NCBI GenBank assembly: GCA_964017235.1
Contig: OZ024936.1
Location: forward strand, 56,285,028-56,349,027
Source of the DNA: Sabellastarte sp. h YS-2021
Taxonomy: Eukaryota > Annelida > Polychaeta > Sabellida > Sabellidae
Length of the DNA: 64,000 nt
Direction: 5' to 3'
Shown: one piece after another, positions 59,049-64,000 of the stretch
Layout of the letters: every line of letters starts with the position of its first letter
How positions within the stretch are numbered: the stretch's first letter is position 1
Notes under the pieces: generated by a model
Databases searched by the model: none
What the model was told of the DNA's origin: nothing
Seen by the model: only the letters and a program-made list of their open reading frames with translations
Translations under genes and position numbers: made by a program

Positions 59049-61174
59049 CTTGATAAAAATCAATGACAAATTTTATTTTTTTGTGACTTTCTAATATGTT
59101 AGCTTGGTCGCCCTAGGGATTATTTGGGTATTTTCTGTTGGTCCATAATTGTCATTATTAAGGAACAGGCCTTGATGGGTTGTGGGTAAATAGCATATAT
59201 GAACAATATACCTTCACTTAGGAGGTCATTTTTAGCACTTATAGCATCTAACAGCCCCATCAGTTTGAGACTGTTAGATTAAGTGCTGGTTTGGTCTTTT
59301 AACTGTTCCATAACTATGAGAATACTTAATATTCATCACTGGGTATTGGTAGTTTGAGGATAGGCAGAATACAAGCAAACTCTGTCCTGGGGCTCTTAGA
59401 AGGTCATATTTGGTCTCATTTTGTCCTCTAACAGCCCCTGGATATGATTTGATCATAAAACATCAATGACAACTTTTGTTTATTTGTGACTTTCTAATAT
59501 GCTATCTTGCTTGCCTAAGGGCTTATTTGGGTATTTTCTTTTCCTCCATATTTGTCATTATTAAGGAACTGGCCTTGATGGGTTGTGGGTAAATAGCATA
59601 TTTGAACAATATACCTGCACTTAGGAGGTCATTTTTATACACTTATAACATCTAAAAGCCCCATCAGTTTGAGATTGTTACATTTAGTGCTGTTTTTTTC
59701 TTTTAACTGTTCCATAAATAGCAGAAGTTTATATTCATCACTGGGTAGTGACAGTCTGAGGTCAGGCAGAATACAAGCAAACTCTGTCTTGGGGCTCTTA
59801 GAAGGTCATATTTGGTCTCATTTTGTCCTCTAACAGCCCCTGTATATGACTTGATCATAAAAAATCAATGACAAATTTTGTTTATTTGTAACTTTCTAAT
59901 ATGTTAACTTGGTCGCTCAAGGGCTTAATTAGGTATTTTCTGTTGCTCCATAATTTTCATTATTAAGGAGAAGGCCTTGATGGGTTGCGGGTAAATAGCA
60001 TATAAGAACAATATACCTTCACTTAGGAGGTCATTTTTAGCCCTTATAGCCTCTAACAGCGCCATCAGTTTGAGATTGTTAGATTGAGTGCTGGTTTGGT
60101 CTTTTAACTGTTCCATAAATACCAGAATAGTTAATATTCATCACTGGGTATTGGTAGTTTGAGGATAGGCAGAATACAAGCAAACTCTGTCTTGGGGCTC
60201 TTAGAAGGTCATATTTGGTCTCATTTTGTCCTCTAACAGCCCCTGTATATGATTTGATCGTAAAAGGTCAATGACACCTTTTGTTTATTGGAGACTTTCT
60301 AATATGCTATCTTGCTTGCCTAGGGGCTTATTTGGGTATTTTCTTTTGCTCCATAATTGCTATTATTAATCAACAGCCTTGGTGGGTTGTGGGTAAATAG
60401 CTTATTTGAACAATATACCTGCACTTAGGAGGTCATTTTTATGCACTTATAGCATCTAAAAGCCCCATAAGTTTGAGATTGTTACATTTAGTGCTGTTTT
60501 TTTTCTTTTAACTGTTCCATAAATACCAGAAGTTTATATTCATCACTGGGTATTGACAGTCTGAGGTCAGGCAGAATACAAGCAAACTCTGTCTTGGGGC
60601 TCTTAGAAGGTCATATTTGGTCTCATTTTGTCCTCTAACAGCCCCTGTATATGACTTGATCATAAAAAATCAATGACAAATTTTGGTTTTTTGTGACTTT
60701 CTAATATGTTAGCTTGGTCGCCCAAGGGCTTATTTGGGTATTTTCTGTTGCTCCATAATTGTCATTATTAAGGAACAGGCCTTGATGGGTTGTGGGTAAA
60801 TAGCATATATGAACAATATACCTTCACTTAGGAGGTCATTTTTAGCCCTCATATCATCTAACAGCCCCATCAGTTTGAGATTGTTAGATTGAGTGCTGGT
60901 TTGGTCTTTTAACTGTTCCATAAATACCAGAATAGTTAATATTCATCACTGGGTATTGGTAGTTTGAGGATAGGCAGAATACAAGCAAACTCTGTCTTGG
61001 GGCTCTTAGAAGGTCATATTTGGTCTCATTTTGTCCTCTAACAGCCCCTGTATATGATTTGATCGTAAAAGGTCAATGACACCTTTTGTTTATTGGAGAC
61101 TTTCTAATATGCTATCTTGCTTGCCTAGGGGCTTATTTGGGTATTTTCTTTTGCTCCATAATTGCTATTATTAA

Positions 61175-61654
61175 CCCTTTCGCTACTGAAGGATCATTAT
61201 TCCAGGGGACTGTAGCCATAAGACGTCATATCACGTCAGAAACGCCTATCAAGTAAAGCATTAACTCACTACCTTATACACTTCATTTGCGGTATTTTTC
61301 GGTATATTTCATTACGAATTGATGAAAGTCGGATGGGAAAATTCGTGGGGATTCCCCAGATACTTATAACCACGAGTAAACAATATGCAGGTATATGCAA
61401 TAAAGACGGCAAAATCTACGGAAACCACTTAAAATAGATGAAAATGGTGAATTTTCCTTAAAATATAGTGTAATTTTCAAATAAAATACTTTAAAGTTCG
61501 ATTTAAGTCTGATACACCAAAGAAAACGTATAATAATACACTGAAGGGAATGTAGAAATTAATATTATTGCCGTCGACTCTTGGTCGACAGACATGGTAT
61601 GTTGTAATACACATTGATGTCGACTGCTAGTCGACATATAAGGTAGCGAAAGGG
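61175..61654. mobile_element. piggyBac-like MITE, copy 2
   Basis: TTAA at 61171-61174 and 61655-61658. It appears identical to copy 1 and lies 8,164 bp from it, so it was copied by the segmental duplication and not by transposition. Confidence 0.88.
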
Positions 61655-62463
61655 TTAATCAACAGCCTTGGTGGGTTGTGGGTAAATAGCTTATTTGAAC
61701 AATATACCTGCACTTAGGAGGTCATTTTTATGCACTTATAGCATCTAAAAGCCCCATAAGTTTGAGATTGTTACATTTAGTGCTGTTTTTTTTCTTTTAA
61801 CTGTTCCATAAATACCAGAAGTTTATATTCATCACTGGGTATTGACAGTCTGAGGTCAGGCAGAATACAAGCAAACTCTGTCTTGGGGCTCTTAGAAGGT
61901 CATATTTGGTCTCATTTTGTCCTCTAACAGCCCCTGTATATGACTTGATCATAAAAAATCAAGGACAAATTTTGGTTTTTTGTGACTTTCTAATATGTTA
62001 GCTTGGTCGCCCAAGGGCTTATTTGGGTATTTTCTGTTGCTCCATAATTGTCATTATTAAGGAACAGGCCTTGATGGGTTGTGGGTAAATAGCATATATG
62101 AACAATATACCTTCACTTAGGAGGTCATTTTTAGCCCTCATATCATCTAACAGCCCCATCAGTTTGAGATTGTTAGATTGAGTGCTGGTTTGGTCTTTTA
62201 ACTGTTCCATAAATACCAGAATAGTTAATATTCATCACTGGGTATTGGTAGTTTGAGGATAGGCAGAATACAAGCAAACTCTGTCTTGGGGCTCTTAGAA
62301 GGTCATATTTGGTCTCATTTTGTCCTCTAACAGCCCCTGTATATGATTTGATCGTAAAAGGTCAATGACACCTTTTGTTTATTGGAGACTTTCTAATATG
62401 CTATCTTGCTTGCCTAGGGGCTTATTTGGGTATTTTCTTTTGCTCCATAATTGCTATTATTAA

Positions 62464-62943
62464 CCCTTTCGCTACTGAAGGATCATTATTCCAAGGGACT
62501 GTAGCCATAAGACGTCATATCACGTCAGAAACGCCTATCAAGTAAAGCATTAACTCACTACCTTATACACTTCATTTGCGGTATTTTTCGGTATATTTCA
62601 TTAGGAATTGATGAAAGTCGGATGGGAAAATTCGTGGGGATTCCCCAGATACTTATAACCACGAGTAAACAATATGCAGGTATATGCGATAAAGACGGCA
62701 AAATCTACGGAAACCACTTAAAATAGATGAAAATGGTGAATTTTCCTTAAAATATAGTGTAATTTTCAAATAAAATACTTTAAAGTTCGATTTAAGTCTG
62801 ATACACCAAAGAAAACGTATAATAATACACTGAAGGGAATGTAGAAATTAATATTATTGCCGTCGACTCTTGGTCGACAGACATGGTATGTTGTAATACA
62901 CATTGATGTCGACTGCTAGTCGACATATAAGGTAGCGAAAGGG
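62464..62943. mobile_element. piggyBac-like MITE, copy 3
   Basis: TTAA at 62460-62463 and 62944-62947. Three substitutions relative to copy 1 were noticed by eye: CCAAGGGAC against CCAGGGGAC, TTAGGAATTG against TTACGAATTG, and ATGCGATAAAG against ATGCAATAAAG. It lies in the identical monomer context, so it too was copied with its host unit. Confidence 0.88.
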
Positions 62944-64000
62944 TTAATCAACAGCCTTGGTGGGTTGTGGGTAAATAGCTTATTTGAACAATATACCTGC
63001 ACTTAGGAGGTCATTTTTATGCACTTATAGCATCTAAAAGCCCCATAAGTTTGAGATTGTTACATTTAGTGCTGTTTTTTTTCTTTTAACTGTTCCATAA
63101 ATACCAGAAGTTTATATTCATCACTGGGTATTGACAGTCTGAGGTCAGGCAGAATACAAGCAAACTCTGTCTTGGGGCTCTTAGAAGGTCATATTTGGTC
63201 TCATTTTGTCCTCTAACAGCCCCTGTATATGACTTGATCATAAAAAATCAATGACAAATTTTGTTTTTTTGTGACTTTCTAATATGTTAGCTTTGGTCGC
63301 CCAAGGGCTTATTTGGGTATTTTCTGTTGCTCCATAATTGTCATTATTAAGGAACAGGCCTTGATGGGTTGTGGGTAAATAGCATATATGAACAATATAC
63401 CTTCACTTAGGAGGTCATTTTTAGCCCTCATATCATCTAACAGCCCCATCAGTTTGAGATTGTTAGATTGAGTGCTGGTTTGGTCTTTTAACTGTTCCAT
63501 AAATACCAGAATAGTTAATATTCATCACTGGGTATTGGTAGTTTGAGGATAGGCAGAATACAAGCAAACTCTGTCTTGGGGCTCTTAGAAGGTCATATTT
63601 GGTCTCATTTTGTCCTCTAACAGCCCCTGTATATGATTTGATCGTAAAAGGTCAATGACACCTTTTGTTTATTGGAGACTTTCTAATATGCTATCTTGCT
63701 TGCCTAGGGGCTTATTTGGGTATTTTCTTTTGCTCCATAATTGCTATTATTAATCAACAGCCTTGGTGGGTTGTGGGTAAATAGCTTATTTGAACAATAT
63801 ACCTGCACTTAGGAGGTCATTTTTATGCACTTATAGCATCTAAAAGCCCCATAAGTTTGAGATTGCTACATTTAGTGCTGTTTTTTTTCTTTTAACTGTT
63901 CCATAAATACCAGACGTTTATATTCATCACTGGGTATTGACAGTCTGAGGTCAGGCAGAATACAAGCAAACTCTGTCTTGGGGCTCTTAGAAGGTCATAT
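62944..64000 (+). repeat. Satellite dimer without MITE, running off the window
   Basis: An 806-bp dimer of the same sub-family (62944-63749) followed by an unoccupied TTAA site at 63750-63753 and a partial monomer to the window end. The array clearly continues beyond 64000. Confidence 0.9.

Larger units (their letters stand above)
53491..61654 (+). repeat. 8,164-bp tandem segmental duplication of satellite, copy 2
   Basis: Second copy, directly adjoining the first with the MITE as the last part of each. It is nearly identical over the whole length, including the reversed segment and the MITE, so the duplication is younger than both. Confidence 0.95.
60366..62943 (+). repeat. Two tandem 1,289-bp units (dimer plus MITE)
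   Basis: Units 60366-61654 and 61655-62943 each consist of an 805-bp dimer and a 480-bp MITE with one TTAA. The conceptual frame at 60730 recurs at 62019 and again at 63309. The second unit has a handful of substitutions relative to the first. The MITE is thus now part of the satellite repeat unit itself. Confidence 0.93.

Noticed and set aside
14130-63500. Dozens of 60-73-codon frames starting MEQLKDQTSTQ or MIKSYTGAVRG, conserved from monomer to monomer
   Set aside because: They repeat at the satellite period, overlap one another in different frames on the same strand, are disrupted in B-type monomers by T-tract length changes, and have no recognisable domain. Conservation is explained by array homogenisation.
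13366-64000. CRISPR-like array
   Set aside because: The repeats are 402 bp, contiguous and without unique spacers, in a eukaryotic context; this is a satellite.

Overview
This window is repeat-rich, AT-rich animal DNA with no intact host gene that I can support. The SINEs with Pol III boxes, the L2/CR1-type LINE, the TTAA MITE and the Helentron-like element with a minisatellite core point to a metazoan. That last element recalls tandem-core repeats known from bivalve genomes, so a mollusc or another marine invertebrate is my weak guess. There are no prokaryotic signatures: no operons, no ribosome-binding sites and no long ORFs apart from one LINE fragment.

Layout. Positions 1-7777 are ordinary intergenic DNA carrying small mobile elements: a foldback element (about 325-800), three copies of one tRNA-derived SINE family (1555-1793, 4898-4958, 7164-7383), a decayed Gypsy-like LTR-retroelement fragment (about 2130-3600), a 200-bp dispersed repeat present twice, and a 0.78-kb inverted-repeat element (5420-6200). 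Positions 7778-9640 and 13290-13365 hold divergent, longer satellite units in reverse orientation. They are split by a 3.65-kb non-autonomous DNA transposon with CACTG ends (9641-13289), which itself carries a fourth SINE fragment.

From about 13366 to the window end lies one large satellite array of a roughly 402.5-bp monomer, about 110 copies. It has two main monomer types: A, with GTTAGATTGAGTGCTGGTTT, and B, with GTTACATTTAGTGCTG followed by a T-tract. These often alternate as an 805-bp dimer. Higher-order repeats of 4, 6, 7 and 10 monomers overlap in 23-34 kb. A 6-mer of 2,416 bp repeats three times in 35.9-43.3 kb, an 8,164-bp block is tandemly duplicated (45327-53490 and 53491-61654), and a 1,289-bp unit is tandem at the right end.

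Three kinds of element sit inside the array: a 2.36-kb Helentron-like element carrying its own twelve-copy 146-bp minisatellite (17709-20070); a 5'-truncated L2/CR1-type LINE (43331-44935); and a 480-bp TTAA-flanked piggyBac-like MITE, present three times because it was copied along with the satellite unit around it. The array also contains a 1.1-kb inverted segment, likewise duplicated. The region is best read as a record of satellite evolution: insertion, then unequal exchange and segmental amplification. The many 60-72-residue ORFs in the array are periodic by-products of the satellite, not genes.
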